A DNA stretch of 64,000 nucleotides. Origin: Streptomyces aureocirculatus. Lineage in GTDB: Bacteria; Actinomycetota; Actinomycetes; Streptomycetales; Streptomycetaceae. Location of the stretch: positions 131,550 to 195,549 of the forward strand of contig NZ_JOAP01000025.1 of assembly GCF_000720475.1 (NCBI RefSeq). Reading direction: 5' to 3'. Position numbers and translations under genes: made by a program. The notes beneath the pieces were generated by a model, which saw only the letters and a list, made by a program, of their open reading frames with translations, ran no database searches and had not been told where the DNA came from. Below, piece after piece: positions 37,057-45,269 of the stretch (position 1 is its first letter; the number at the start of each line of letters is the position of its first letter).

Positions 37057-38265
37057 CTAGCGCAGCACAGCCCCGTCCCCCGCCCCCAGCATCCCCAACT
37101 CACCCCGAGTCGGCGCCCCCTCCCAGTCCCCACGGGAGGCCACCGCGAACGCCCCTGTCGTGACGCCGCGTTCCAGCCGACAGGCCATATCCGCCCCGTC
37201 GAGGAGCGCGGAGAGGTACCCGGCGACGAAGGCGTCCCCGGCGCCCACCGCGTCGACGGCCCGTACCGTCCGCGCGGGACGGTGGAGTTCGCCCGTACCG
37301 GTGTACGCGGTGGCCCCGCGCGCGCCGAGCTTGACGACGACCTCACGCACCCCGAGGCCGAGCAACGCCTGCGCTTGGCTCGCGATGCTGTCGGAGGCGT
37401 CATCGTGGCGGCCGGCGGGAAGGCACAGCGGCAGCTCGTCGTCGGAGGCGATCAGCACGTCGGCGTACCGGGCCCAGTCCCGCAGGACCGCCGAGGCCTC
37501 CTCCCGGCTCCACAGCCGGGAGCGGAAGTTGACGTCGACGCAGACCCGTACGGAGTGCTCCTCGGCGAGCCGCAGCGCACGCGCGCACGCCGCCCGCGCG
37601 TCGGCCCCGAGCGCCGGGGTGATCCCGGTCAGATGCAGCACCCGCGGCGGCGCGGCGCTCGCGAAGGCCCGCTCCACGGCGTCCGCGCCGAGCCGTGAAC
37701 CGGCCGAGCCCGCACGGTAGTAGTGCACCCGCGTCACCTCCGGCAGCCGCGGTTCGAAGAGCAGCAGCCCCGTGGGCGCCGTCGCGTCCCGGCTCACCCC
37801 TCGTACGTCCACGCCCTCCGCCCGCAGCGTGCGCAGCACCAGCTCACCGGCCTCGTCGTCACCGACCGCGCCCGCCCAGCGAACGGTGTGGCCGAGCCGG
37901 GCGAGCCCGATCGCCACGTTCGACTCGGCGCCCGCCACGGACACCGCCATCACCCCGCCGAGCCTCAGCGGCCCGTCACCGCGCAGCGCGACCATGGTCT
38001 CGCCGAAGGTGAGGACGTCCGCACGGCCGGGGGTGCCGGTGTCCGTGCCGGACGCGGGGGCGGGGCCCGGGCTCGTGGGGCCCCCGACCCCGGCGGGCGA
38101 CCCGGTCCCGGCGGGGGATCCGGTCCCGGTGGGCGACCCGGTCCCGGCGGGGGATCCGGCCCCGGTGGGGGATCCGGTCCCGGTGGGGGATCCGGTCCCG
38201 GTGGGGGATCCGGTCCCGGTGGGGGATCCGGTCCCGGACGAGTCCGCCCGCCCGTGGGCGCTCAC
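37057..38265 (-). CDS. PfkB-family 2-keto-3-deoxygluconate kinase with GTGSPT repeat leader
   Basis: 402 residues. The first about 75 residues are low complexity, with nine hexapeptide units of GTGSPT/GTGSPA. The kinase domain follows (ADVLTFGETMVAL), with substrate motif AGAESNVAIGLARLG and the PfkB C-terminal signature DAVGAGDAFVAGYLSALL, containing the catalytic Asp. The GTG start overlaps the aldolase stop by 4 bp (GTGA). Coupled to a KDPG aldolase, it is best read as KDG kinase for sugar-acid breakdown. Adding an uncharged repeat tail to a cytosolic kinase is unusual. Confidence 0.85.
   Translation of the reverse strand: MSAHGRADSSGTGSPTGTGSPTGTGSPTGTGSPTGAGSPAGTGSPTGTGSPAGTGSPAGVGGPTSPGPAPASGTDTGTPGRADVLTFGETMVALRGDGPLRLGGVMAVSVAGAESNVAIGLARLGHTVRWAGAVGDDEAGELVLRTLRAEGVDVRGVSRDATAPTGLLLFEPRLPEVTRVHYYRAGSAGSRLGADAVERAFASAAPPRVLHLTGITPALGADARAACARALRLAEEHSVRVCVDVNFRSRLWSREEASAVLRDWARYADVLIASDDELPLCLPAGRHDDASDSIASQAQALLGLGVREVVVKLGARGATAYTGTGELHRPARTVRAVDAVGAGDAFVAGYLSALLDGADMACRLERGVTTGAFAVASRGDWEGAPTRGELGMLGAGDGAVLR
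38083..38236 (-). repeat. 18-bp minisatellite coding the GTGSPT repeats
   Basis: About 8.5 units of an 18-bp sequence such as CCGGTCCCGGTGGGGGAT, with variation at two or three positions. Eighteen bases keep the frame, so the number of units can change without breaking the kinase. Confidence 0.88.
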
Positions 38266-38885
38266 TCGCACACCGCCACGAAGCGACCCGCCCGCTGCCG
38301 CAGCGCGTTCAGGTCGCCGCCGTCCGCCGCGTCCCCGATCAGGGGTGAACCGACGCCCACCGCGACCGCTCCGAGCTCCAGGTACTCCGCGGCGGCGGCC
38401 GCGTCCACGCCGCCGACCGGGACGAACGGGCGGCCGGGGAACGGGCCGAGCAGGGCCTTGAGATAGCCGGGGCCGCCGACGGCGGACGCCGGGAACACCT
38501 TGAGGGCGGTGGCGCCCGCCGCCTCGGCCGCGATCACGTCGGTCGGCGTGAGGACGCCCGCCAGGACGGGAAGACCCGCGGCGACGGCGTGCTCGACACC
38601 AGGGCCGAGCCCGGGCGTCACCACGAGGTTGGCGCCCGCCTCGGCCGCACGCGCCGCGTCGTCCGCCGTGCGGACCGTGCCCGCGCCGAGCCACGCGTCC
38701 GGGCCGAGCTCCGCCCGCGCCCGCCGCAGCACACCGAGCGCGTCGGCGCCGCTCAGCGACACCTCGACCAGGGGTACACCGGACTCGACGAGGGCAAGCA
38801 CCGTACGGAACGACGCCTCCGCGTCCGAGCCGCGCACGATGGCCACAAGCCGTCTCGCCCGCAGGGCAGTCATGAAGTCGACCAT
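38262..38885 (-). CDS. 2-dehydro-3-deoxy-phosphogluconate (KDPG/KHG) aldolase
   Basis: 207-residue class I aldolase that splits KDPG to pyruvate and glyceraldehyde 3-phosphate. The Schiff-base Lys is in TALKVFPASAVGG; the catalytic Glu is in PLVEVSLSG; GAGTV is also present. ATG 38885 is preferred over GTG 38909. It is coupled to the KDG kinase downstream, giving a two-step lower pathway for keto-deoxy sugar acids. It lies 55 bp after the coiled-coil gene on the same strand. Confidence 0.88.
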   Translation of the reverse strand: MVDFMTALRARRLVAIVRGSDAEASFRTVLALVESGVPLVEVSLSGADALGVLRRARAELGPDAWLGAGTVRTADDAARAAEAGANLVVTPGLGPGVEHAVAAGLPVLAGVLTPTDVIAAEAAGATALKVFPASAVGGPGYLKALLGPFPGRPFVPVGGVDAAAAAEYLELGAVAVGVGSPLIGDAADGGDLNALRQRAGRFVAVCE

Positions 38886-38940
38886 GCCTTCAGGCTCGCA
38901 CAGGCCCACGCGGGTCCTCGCGGGGCCCTCGACAAGGGGC

Positions 38941-40434
38941 TCAGGCCCCCTGCCCCCGTTCCTCCCGGATCTGCGCGACGACCCGCGCGACGGCCGTGCG
39001 CACCGCCTCCGTCTCGGTCAGGAAGTGCCAGTAGTCGGGGTGGCGGCCGTCCAGGGCGGTGACGGCGCGGTCCAGGCGGGCCACGGAGTCGTCGAGGGGG
39101 CGGGCGTGGCGCGGGTCGGGCTTCTGCCGGCCTGCCATGGCCAGGCGCTGGGCGTCGCGGACGGCGAACCTGGTGCGTTCGATCTCCGCCTGCGGGTCCT
39201 TCGCGACGGCGTTGAGGCGATGCAGCCGGTCACCGGCGGCGGACACGGCCTCGTCGGTGGAGTTCAGCAGGGCCCGCACCGTGGACAGGAGCGCCGTGGC
39301 GTCCGGCCAGCGCTGGTCCTCGCGGGCGCGCTGGGCCTCCTTCAGCTTGGTCTCGGCCTGCCGCACGCTCTCGTCGGCCTGCTCGGGCACCCGCTGGAGG
39401 TCCTGCCAGCAGGCGGCGGTGAAGCGCCGCCGCAACTCGCTGAGGATCGGCTGCACCTGCTCGCTGCGCGTGGTCAGGGCCTCCGCGCGCGTACGCAGCG
39501 ACACGAGCCGCCGGTCGATTTCGCGGGCGCGCTCCGGCAGCCGCTCCGCCTCGGCGCGGACGGCTTCGGCGTCCCGTACGACACGGTCGGCGCGCTGGAG
39601 GGTGTCGGGGACGCCGTGCTGCCCCGCGCCCTGGTTGAGCTTGGTCAGCTCGGGCGCGAGCGCGGCGAGGCGTCCCGCCAGGTCATCGGCCTTGAGACCG
39701 GCGGTGCGGACCGCGTCCAGGGCGTTGCTCGCGGCGAGCAGGGTCTGCCGGGCGCGCTCCACGGCCGGGGCGAGGCGCGCGAGTTGGGTCTCGGCCTTGT
39801 CGAGCAGCGGCGCGAGCCCCCGCGTGAACCGGTCGAGGTCCTGCTTGGTGGTGCCGAGGGCGTCCTTGGCCTGGGTCAGCTCCGTACGGGCGCGCGCGGC
39901 GGCGGAGGCCTCCAGGCCGTCGCGGTCGAGGTCGTGGGCGTCCACGGCGGTGATGTACCGGTGGCTCACCTCGTCGATGCGCCGCCCGAACGCCTCGAAG
40001 TCGGACGCGGCCTTGCGCGCGGCGGGCGAGGAGTCCACGGCGGCGATGGTCTCGATGGAGATCCGCAGGTCGCGCTGCGCGGTGTCGAGCTCGTAGAACG
40101 CGGCGGCGGCGGCGTCCTTCGCGGCCTGCGCCTCGGCGCGCACGCTCTCACCGCGCCCACCGAACCAGCGCCGCGTGCCGCCGCCGGTGAAGGCGGCGGG
40201 GAGGGTGGCGGCGACGAGGGGGAGCAGGTGCAGGGGAAGCAGCGCGAACGCGAGAATCCCGCCTCCGGCGGCACGCCTGGACCCTCTTACGGCAGCGGCA
40301 GCATCGCATCGCACCGCACCGATACCCGCCCCGGAACCCGTACCGGTACTCGTACTCGCGTCGGCACCCGCGGCGACCACCGCCGACGACGTCAAGCTGT
40401 CCCTTGTGCGCGGCCGCGGAGGTGTCGCCGTCAC
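38941..40434 (-). CDS. Coiled-coil protein with single membrane segment, unknown function
   Basis: 497 residues; not assigned to a named family. A charged and Ser/Thr-rich N-terminus is followed by one hydrophobic helix (ILAFALLPLHLLPLVAATL, about residues 60-80). About 400 residues of almost continuous alpha-helix follow, with heptad-like Leu/Ala spacing (for example LAPLLDKAETQLARLAPAVER). Its shape suggests a membrane-tethered scaffold. GTG 40434 follows GAGGGACA. The gene lies 71 bp after the DUF4097 lipoprotein gene, so an envelope-related operon is possible. Confidence 0.7.
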   Translation of the reverse strand: MTATPPRPRTRDSLTSSAVVAAGADASTSTGTGSGAGIGAVRCDAAAAVRGSRRAAGGGILAFALLPLHLLPLVAATLPAAFTGGGTRRWFGGRGESVRAEAQAAKDAAAAAFYELDTAQRDLRISIETIAAVDSSPAARKAASDFEAFGRRIDEVSHRYITAVDAHDLDRDGLEASAAARARTELTQAKDALGTTKQDLDRFTRGLAPLLDKAETQLARLAPAVERARQTLLAASNALDAVRTAGLKADDLAGRLAALAPELTKLNQGAGQHGVPDTLQRADRVVRDAEAVRAEAERLPERAREIDRRLVSLRTRAEALTTRSEQVQPILSELRRRFTAACWQDLQRVPEQADESVRQAETKLKEAQRAREDQRWPDATALLSTVRALLNSTDEAVSAAGDRLHRLNAVAKDPQAEIERTRFAVRDAQRLAMAGRQKPDPRHARPLDDSVARLDRAVTALDGRHPDYWHFLTETEAVRTAVARVVAQIREERGQGA

Positions 40435-40505
40435 TGTCCCTCTCCCGTGCTGTCGCCCTGCCCGATGTCATTCTCCCACCGGTGAAGGACGAACACACGG
40501 GCCGG

Positions 40506-41342
40506 TCAGTTCGCGCTGCGCACGGTGATATGCCCGTCGGTGCTCTGTACGGAGATGTGGTGCGGGCTGCGGTCGTCGCGAGGAACGGAGACGTCGGCGC
40601 CGCCGTCGACGGTCCTGGTGTCCACGCGGTACGAGACCGAGCTGCCGCTGCCGCCCTTCTCGGCCCCCGCCCCGCTGCCCGTCACCGGCAGGGCGACGGT
40701 CACGGACCCGTCCTGGCTGCGGGCCTGCACGCGGTCGGGCGCGGAGGCCAGTTCGAGCCGTACGGAGCCGTCCTGCGAGGTGGCGCTGACCCGCTTCGAC
40801 GTGACGCCCACGGCGCGGACCGAGCCGTCGGCGCTGCGCAGGTCGAGCGGCCCGCGGGCGTCCTTCACGGTGACGGACCCGTCCGACGTCCGGATCCGCA
40901 GCGGCTCCCGGAAGCCGGTGGCCGTCACCTCGCCGTCGTCGTTGAGCACGGTCACGGCGACACCGCGGGGCACGACGACGCGGTGCTTGGCCGCGCAGTT
41001 GCTGATGACACCGCCGCACTTCATCCGGAACGTGAGCCGGTCGCCGTCCATCTTCCATGTGACCTCGGGGCTGCCGCCGAGGACGGTCCGCCCGTCGAAC
41101 CACCGCGTCACCCGTACGTCGGCGGCGTCGGCGCGGTCGGAGACGACCAGTTCGAGGGCCGAGTCGTCCGAGTCGACGGTGAGCGTGTGCCCCGGCAGCC
41201 GGAACGAGCGCTGCTCCGGGTCGGAGTCGTCCTCGGCGCTCGCCCCGCAGGCGGCCACGAGCCCGACGACCGCCGTCGTCGTCCCTACCCCGACCAGGAC
41301 ACGCATCCCTCGCGTACGCGGACGCCGGCTGCGGACGGTCAT
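40506..41342 (-). CDS. DUF4097 beta-helix lipoprotein
   Basis: 278 residues. Signal peptide with lipobox LVAAC (Cys about 32). The mature part shows repeated DGSVxxxx units (SDGSVTVKD, ADGSVRAVG, QDGSVRLEL, QDGSVTVAL, TDGHITV) about 18-25 residues apart, the pattern of the DUF4097 (adhesin-like) right-handed beta helix. GGGGAGA precedes the ATG. It is likely anchored outside the membrane; the role is unknown. Confidence 0.83.
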   Translation of the reverse strand: MTVRSRRPRTRGMRVLVGVGTTTAVVGLVAACGASAEDDSDPEQRSFRLPGHTLTVDSDDSALELVVSDRADAADVRVTRWFDGRTVLGGSPEVTWKMDGDRLTFRMKCGGVISNCAAKHRVVVPRGVAVTVLNDDGEVTATGFREPLRIRTSDGSVTVKDARGPLDLRSADGSVRAVGVTSKRVSATSQDGSVRLELASAPDRVQARSQDGSVTVALPVTGSGAGAEKGGSGSSVSYRVDTRTVDGGADVSVPRDDRSPHHISVQSTDGHITVRSAN

Positions 41343-41542
41343 GACGTTCTCCCCTGAATCGCGCTTCCCCGCGGCCCTCGCCGCGAACACACGACGACCG
41401 TACGCAGCCCACGGCTCGGGCGGGATCCGGGTCACCACCGGTTCCACGGTGGGGTTATCCCCCTGCTCCCGGGGCCCGCGGCCCACCCCGCACACGGTTT
41501 GCGGCCCCGGCCCACGGGCAGGGTAGGCTGTCGAAACATTCC

Positions 41543-41614
41543 GGGCGCGTAGCTCAGGGGTAGAGCGCTGCCCTTACAAGGCAGATGTCGGCGGTTCGAA
41601 ACCGTCCGCGCCCA
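41543..41614 (+). tRNA. tRNA-Val (anticodon TAC)
   Basis: 72 nt, a complete cloverleaf by eye: acceptor GGGCGCG/CGCGCCC with discriminator A, D arm GCTC...GAGC, anticodon stem CTGCC/GGCAG around CTTACAA (TAC at 41575-41577), and T arm GGTTCGAAACC. CCA is not encoded. The 3' half overlaps the tail of a leftward reading frame. tRNA-Val genes are common integration sites in actinobacteria. Confidence 0.95.
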
Positions 41615-41828
41615 CAGTGACGCCGCGCTGGCAGGCGGCATGATCGGCCCCTCGTCCTTGATCGGACGAGGGGCCGGCCGCCCTCGTCCGCCGGCGCCGG
41701 CACAACTCCCTGTGCCACACCACCGTCCGCCCACCCGCCGAGATGCTGTCCTTCGGGTACTCCGTGTACGGCTGGCCGGGCCGGATCGGCTTGTCGCAGC
41801 GCCAGCAGATCAGTGTCCCCTGGCTCAT
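41574..41828 (-). pseudogene. Small zinc-ribbon-like gene whose frame runs into the tRNA (probably 3'-truncated)
   Basis: The first about 45 codons look real: MSQGTLICWRCDKPIRPGQPY with a CxxC knuckle, ... VVWHRELCRRR with His and Cys, a small treble-clef-like protein. After that the frame reads through a strong hairpin (41646-41675) and into the antisense of tRNA-Val, ending GADGFEPPTSAL, a peptide typical of tRNA read backwards. The stop at 41574 lies in the anticodon loop. The original 3' end was probably lost or frameshifted at the tRNA junction. Last gene of a leftward operon. Confidence 0.6.
41646..41675. terminator. Hairpin just downstream of tRNA-Val
   Basis: Perfect 12-bp stem (41646-41657 with 41664-41675), 6-nt loop. 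It can end tRNA transcription from the left and the small leftward operon from the right. Confidence 0.82.
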
Positions 41829-41874
41829 GGCTCCACTCCCGCCGGCGGGGAGAGGGCGTCGGTGACGTCGCGTG

Positions 41875-42051
41875 TCACGGCGCCCCCTTGTCTGCGGCAC
41901 GCCGGGCAGCCCGGACGGCACTACGCAGGCGGAGGCCCTGCTGGCAGTCGGCGAGGATGCCGACGTGCCGACGGGGACAGGCGGCGAGGTGCGCCCGGTA
42001 GATGGTCTCCAGTTCGGCGGCGCGCGCCTCGGCCTGGCTGGTGGCGGTCAT
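41875..42051 (-). CDS. 58-residue protein in the tRNA-Val islet
   Basis: Begins MTATSQAEARAAELETIYR and ends RAARRAADKGAP. It is short and mostly helical, with two Cys (AACPRR and ADCQQG) that could bind metal or pair. It starts inside the preceding gene's stop (ATGA overlap at 42048-42051), good evidence that it is translated. It is not assigned to a known family. Confidence 0.6.
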   Translation of the reverse strand: MTATSQAEARAAELETIYRAHLAACPRRHVGILADCQQGLRLRSAVRAARRAADKGAP

Positions 42052-42229
42052 GCTCCTGCTCCGTTCGTGATGGCGCGATCAGTGGGGATGTGGGCGACCA
42101 CCTCGTACACGCAGGGTGTGCCCGCTCGCTCGCGTAGGCCGATGCGCCAGGCGTCGAGCAGCCGGTCGTCTGCACGCGGGCGATGGACGGCACGGTGGTG
42201 ATGATGGGGTGGGGCGCTGGTGCCGTCAT
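42048..42229 (-). pseudogene. Frameshifted small gene in the tRNA-Val islet
   Basis: The start ATG at 42229 overlaps the stop of the gene before it (ATGA), and a stop at 42048 overlaps the ATG of the gene after it (ATGA). These two ends are in different frames, since the span of 182 nt is not divisible by three. The N-terminus MTAPAPHPI comes from one frame and RLLDAWRIGLRERAGTPCVYE from another, so a one- or two-base indel near 42165-42180 broke a gene that once fitted the coupled chain exactly. Confidence 0.65.
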
Positions 42230-42615
42230 GATCGGGTCCCCACAGCGATCGAGTCGACGCCCGCCCACGCGACGAGTGCGCGCAGCACGATCGCCAGACG
42301 GCGCTCGCCGAGCTGGCGGACGCAGTCGAGGAGGATCTGCCGGCCGAGCGCGATCGCGAGGACGATCTCCAGGAACTGCCGCTCCTCCTGGTCCTCGTCG
42401 TGGACCAGTTTGTCGAGGCACGGGGAGAGGTGCACCCAGTCCGCGTGCACGCCGTTGTCGGCCTGGACGACTGTCACGCGCTGGAAGGCGGGCCGGTCGA
42501 GGATCTCGTGCTCCTCGACCAGCATGCGTACCGCGATCGCGTCGAGCTCACTGGACTTCCAGGCGAGGAGGTCCTCGGCCGTGGTCGTGGGCTTGGTCTC
42601 GTCAGTTGAGTTCAT
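42226..42615 (-). CDS. Hypothetical 129-residue protein
   Basis: Family not recognised. A polar N-terminus is followed by two amphipathic helices (SSELDAIAVRMLVEEHEIL; FLEIVLAIALGRQILLDCVRQLGERR). No signal peptide, Cys cluster or catalytic motif. It starts within the stop of the primase-like gene (ATGA, 42612-42615) and ends within the start of the next, so it belongs to a tightly coupled operon. Confidence 0.68.
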   Translation of the reverse strand: MNSTDETKPTTTAEDLLAWKSSELDAIAVRMLVEEHEILDRPAFQRVTVVQADNGVHADWVHLSPCLDKLVHDEDQEERQFLEIVLAIALGRQILLDCVRQLGERRLAIVLRALVAWAGVDSIAVGTRS

Positions 42616-43133
42616 GACTCGACCGCCTTCAGCGGCTCCGCAGTGGACAGCAGCGCGGCCAGGTGGGCCGGGTCGCACAGTTGCCCGTACCGCTGCGGGG
42701 GCACGGCCCAGAAGGTGACGGGAGATGTCTGCCTGCCGATGCGCGGGACGCTCAGGTACGTGCCCGCCTGGAGTCGCTCGGTGGCGCTGGGGCCCTCCCA
42801 CTCGGCGTCCGGTGCGATGAGCACGTAGGAGCAGCCGCTGGCCGTGCGGGTGTCGTGGATGACGGGGCCGTGCAGCCAGTCGTCCAGGGCTGCGGCCACG
42901 GTCTGCGGGTCGTCGCTGCCGAGGGCGGTGTGGAGGAGCTGGCCGGGGACGCGGATGGCGTCGAAGCAGACGCCGAGGGGCAGCAGGGCGAGGCCGCGGT
43001 TGCTCCACTCTGCCAGGGCCTGCGGGGGGACGTGGTGGGCGCGGGCGAACCATTCGGCGACGGCGCCGCGGTCCAGGGCCCGCTCCCGTGCGCTGCTTTC
43101 CGGGGCTGTCGGGAGGCCCGTAGTGTCGGCCAT
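42612..43133 (-). CDS. Hypothetical protein, possibly primase-polymerase-like N-domain
   Basis: 173 residues from ATG 43133, with AAGGAG upstream. The sequence (FARAHHVPPQALAEWSNRGLALLPLGV ... GPVIHDTRTASGCSYVLIAPD) recalls short Streptomyces proteins sometimes called bifunctional primase/polymerase-like, but no catalytic DxD is clear, so the name is tentative. First gene of the leftward chain of overlapping genes. Confidence 0.62.
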   Translation of the reverse strand: MADTTGLPTAPESSARERALDRGAVAEWFARAHHVPPQALAEWSNRGLALLPLGVCFDAIRVPGQLLHTALGSDDPQTVAAALDDWLHGPVIHDTRTASGCSYVLIAPDAEWEGPSATERLQAGTYLSVPRIGRQTSPVTFWAVPPQRYGQLCDPAHLAALLSTAEPLKAVES

Positions 43134-43217
43134 GTCGACTCCTTGGTAGTCGGCCACGCCCCGGGGCCGGTCGGACGGTCGCCGGGGTTTAGTTTTGCGA
43201 TCGTCTTGCGCACCGTC

Positions 43218-43278
43218 GGGACGTAGGAACCTCCTCCAACCGGCACTTCGGGACGTCCTGGTGGGGGAATAACGTCCC
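43218..43278. promoter_or_regulatory. Three GGGACGT boxes between divergent genes
   Basis: GGGACGT occurs at 43218-43224 and 43250-43256, and reversed (ACGTCCC) at 43272-43278, in the 166 bp between the primase-like operon and the HTH gene. Direct and inverted arrangement in a divergent promoter suits autoregulation by the HTH protein. Confidence 0.5.
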
Positions 43279-43299
43279 TACGGCTACGGAGGGGAAGCG

Positions 43300-44039
43300 A
43301 TGGCGAACGAACGGTTACGGGCAGCCATGGCCTCTGGAGGCTGGACGCACGACAACCTCGCTCAGAAGGTCGGCCTTGATCCCAAGTCGATCGAGCGGTG
43401 GGTGAATAAGGATCGAGTCCCGCGACAGCGCACGGCACTGCTCGCCGCCGAAGTTCTCGGCGAGGACGTCCACGCGTTGTGGCCAGCCTTCAGGCAGCCC
43501 AGGAAGGCACGCACCATCAGCCCGGAACTGGTGGCGCTCTACCCGCGGCGCGCGGATCTACCCATAGCGGCCTACGCCGAGCTCTTCGCTCAAGCGCACG
43601 AACAGATCGACGTCCTGGTGTACGCCGGAGTGTTCCTGCACGAGGGCTACCCCGGCTGAACGAAATCCTCGCGGAGCGGGCCGCCGCCGGATCTGCGATC
43701 CGCATCACGGTGGGCGATGCCGACAGCCCTGAGGTTCAGAAGCGGGGTCGCGAGGAGCGGTTCGGACACGGCATCGAATCGCGCTGCCGACTCGCCCTGA
43801 TGCACTACCGGCCACTCCTGTCTGTGCCCGGGGTAGGCATCCGGGTCCACAGCACAACGCTGTACAACTCGATCTACCGGGCCGATGATCAGATGCTCGT
43901 CAACGGGCATGTGTTCGGCGTCAACGCCTACGGGGCGCCCATCTGGCATCTACTCCGCGCCGAAGACGGTGGCATGTTCGATACCTATGCGGCCAGCTTC
44001 GATGCCGTATGGGCGACCGCCCGACCTGTGGAGGAATGA
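43300..44039 (+). pseudogene. HTH regulator with DUF5919-like C-terminus, one-base frameshift
   Basis: Frame 1 (43300-43659) encodes an N-terminal HTH (GGWTHDNLAQKVGLDPKSIERWV) and half of the effector domain, then stops at HEGYPG. Frame 2 continues at once from about 43653 (RLNEILAERAAAGSAIRI) to 44039 with ESRCRLALMHYRPLL and TTLYNSIYRADDQMLVN. Adding one base at the CCCC run at 43650-43653 restores a protein of about 247 residues of a family often paired with NUDIX genes in Streptomyces. Either a real mutation or a sequencing error. Confidence 0.78.
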
Positions 44040-44513
44040 GTGCCCCACCGCACCGAGTACTACGACGACCCTCAGGCGCCCAAGCCCAACAGTCTGGTGG
44101 TAGCCGCGTCTGCGGTGGTCATCGACGACCGGAACCGCATCCTGCTCCAGCGCCGTCGGGACAACGACCTTTGGGCGCTGCCTGGTGGCGGTATGGAGAT
44201 GTCCGACAGCCTGCCCGGTACGGCCGTGCGGGAAGTGAAAGAGGAGACCGGCTTCGACATCGAAGTCGTGGGCTTGGTCGGCACGTACACGGACCCGCGT
44301 CACGTCATCGCCTACAGCGACGGTGAGGTACGCCGCCAGTTCAACGTCTGCTTCCGCGCCCGCCTGGTCGGAGGAGAGCTGGCCATCTCCGACGAATCGA
44401 CGGAACTGCGGTGGGTGGACCCGTCGGAACTGGACGACCTGCCGATGCACCACACGCAGCGGCTACGGCTGAAGCACGCCCTCGATGGGCGGTCGACGCC
44501 GTACCTGGGCTGA
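44040..44513 (+). CDS. NUDIX hydrolase
   Basis: 157 residues. The Nudix box is intact, GGGMEMSDSLPGTAVREVKEETGFD (GX5EX7REVXEEXGF), so it should hydrolyse a nucleoside-diphosphate-linked substrate. GTG 44040 directly abuts the stop of the HTH gene, with GGAGGAAT upstream; the pair is co-transcribed. The HTH-NUDIX pair is frequent in Streptomyces islets. Confidence 0.87.
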   Translation: MPHRTEYYDDPQAPKPNSLVVAASAVVIDDRNRILLQRRRDNDLWALPGGGMEMSDSLPGTAVREVKEETGFDIEVVGLVGTYTDPRHVIAYSDGEVRRQFNVCFRARLVGGELAISDESTELRWVDPSELDDLPMHHTQRLRLKHALDGRSTPYLG

Positions 44514-44529
44514 GAAGGGCACGTCACCG

Positions 44530-44970
44530 AGTCCATGGTGCCGCAGGTTGGCGGGGGTGCCGCGGCCGGTGCGGGACGGGAGCTGTTCCACGGGGGTGTC
44601 CGTGTGCTCCAGGAGCCACTGGGCCCTGCGGACCCGGGCGCGCAGGAGGTAAGGGAGGGGGAGGGGGAGGGGGGAGGGTTTGGGGTGGGGGCGTGCAGGG
44701 TCTTTGACGGGGTCGGGAGCATCAGGAACAAGTGGCGGTCGGCCTCCCGCGCCACCGGGGACCCGTGGTCCTCCTCGATCATCCGTACGCAGACGTCCTT
44801 GCCGCCGAGCACCCCCGCCGACGTGAGGAACGGGCCGTCCGCCACGGCCCAGTCGCCGAGTTCGACGTCGGCCCCGGGATACCGGCGGGCCGGCTCCGCC
44901 GCGTGTGACCGGGCCGTGGTGGCCCTGCGGCCGTCGAGGAGGCCGGCCTCGGCCAGGGCGCCCGGGGTGC
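44530..44970 (-). pseudogene. AraC/GlxA-type regulator relic
   Basis: Two minus-strand pieces in different frames. 44970-44711 matches the DJ-1/PfpI-like half of GlxA regulators (LAEAGLLDGRRATTARSHAAE ... GPFLTSAGVLGGKDVCVRMI). 44653-44530 matches part of an AraC HTH (LLRARVRRAQWLLEHTDTPV, TPANLRHH). Between them lies a G-rich run (44648-44700) where frame and part of the domain were lost. Confidence 0.62.
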
Positions 44971-45269
44971 CGCCGACCCGGCCCCGGACGCCGGGGCGCC
45001 CTCCGAACAGCATCGCCGGGGTGGAAAGGTGCTGCGCGGGGACCCCGCAGGCCCCGGTCCGCATGGCCGGGCACGCCCCGCGGATCGGCGCGCACACCCG
45101 CCTCCTCGGCTTCGGTACGACGGTCGACGCCTTTGACCCCAAGGACTGGAAGTTCGCCGAGCGCCTCAAGCAGATGGACACCCGGCGGGCGCCCACTGCC
45201 GCGTGCCTCGACACCAAGGGCAGCAGCGAACTGTGCACGCGGAGCCGGGTCCCCGGCGCCATGGCGTCA
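44971..45269. other. 299-bp stretch with coding-like debris
   Basis: No intact gene. One plus-strand stretch (about 45115-45235, TTVDAFDPKDWKFAERLKQMDT) looks like coding sequence by composition but has no clear start or end and belongs to no family I recognise. Confidence 0.4.

Noticed and set aside
38090..38240. 18-bp repeat array considered as CRISPR
   Set aside because: Units are adjacent with no spacers and lie in frame inside a kinase gene.
41432..41734. 100-residue minus frame covering the tRNA
   Set aside because: Translates the tRNA and flanking DNA; no coding signal.
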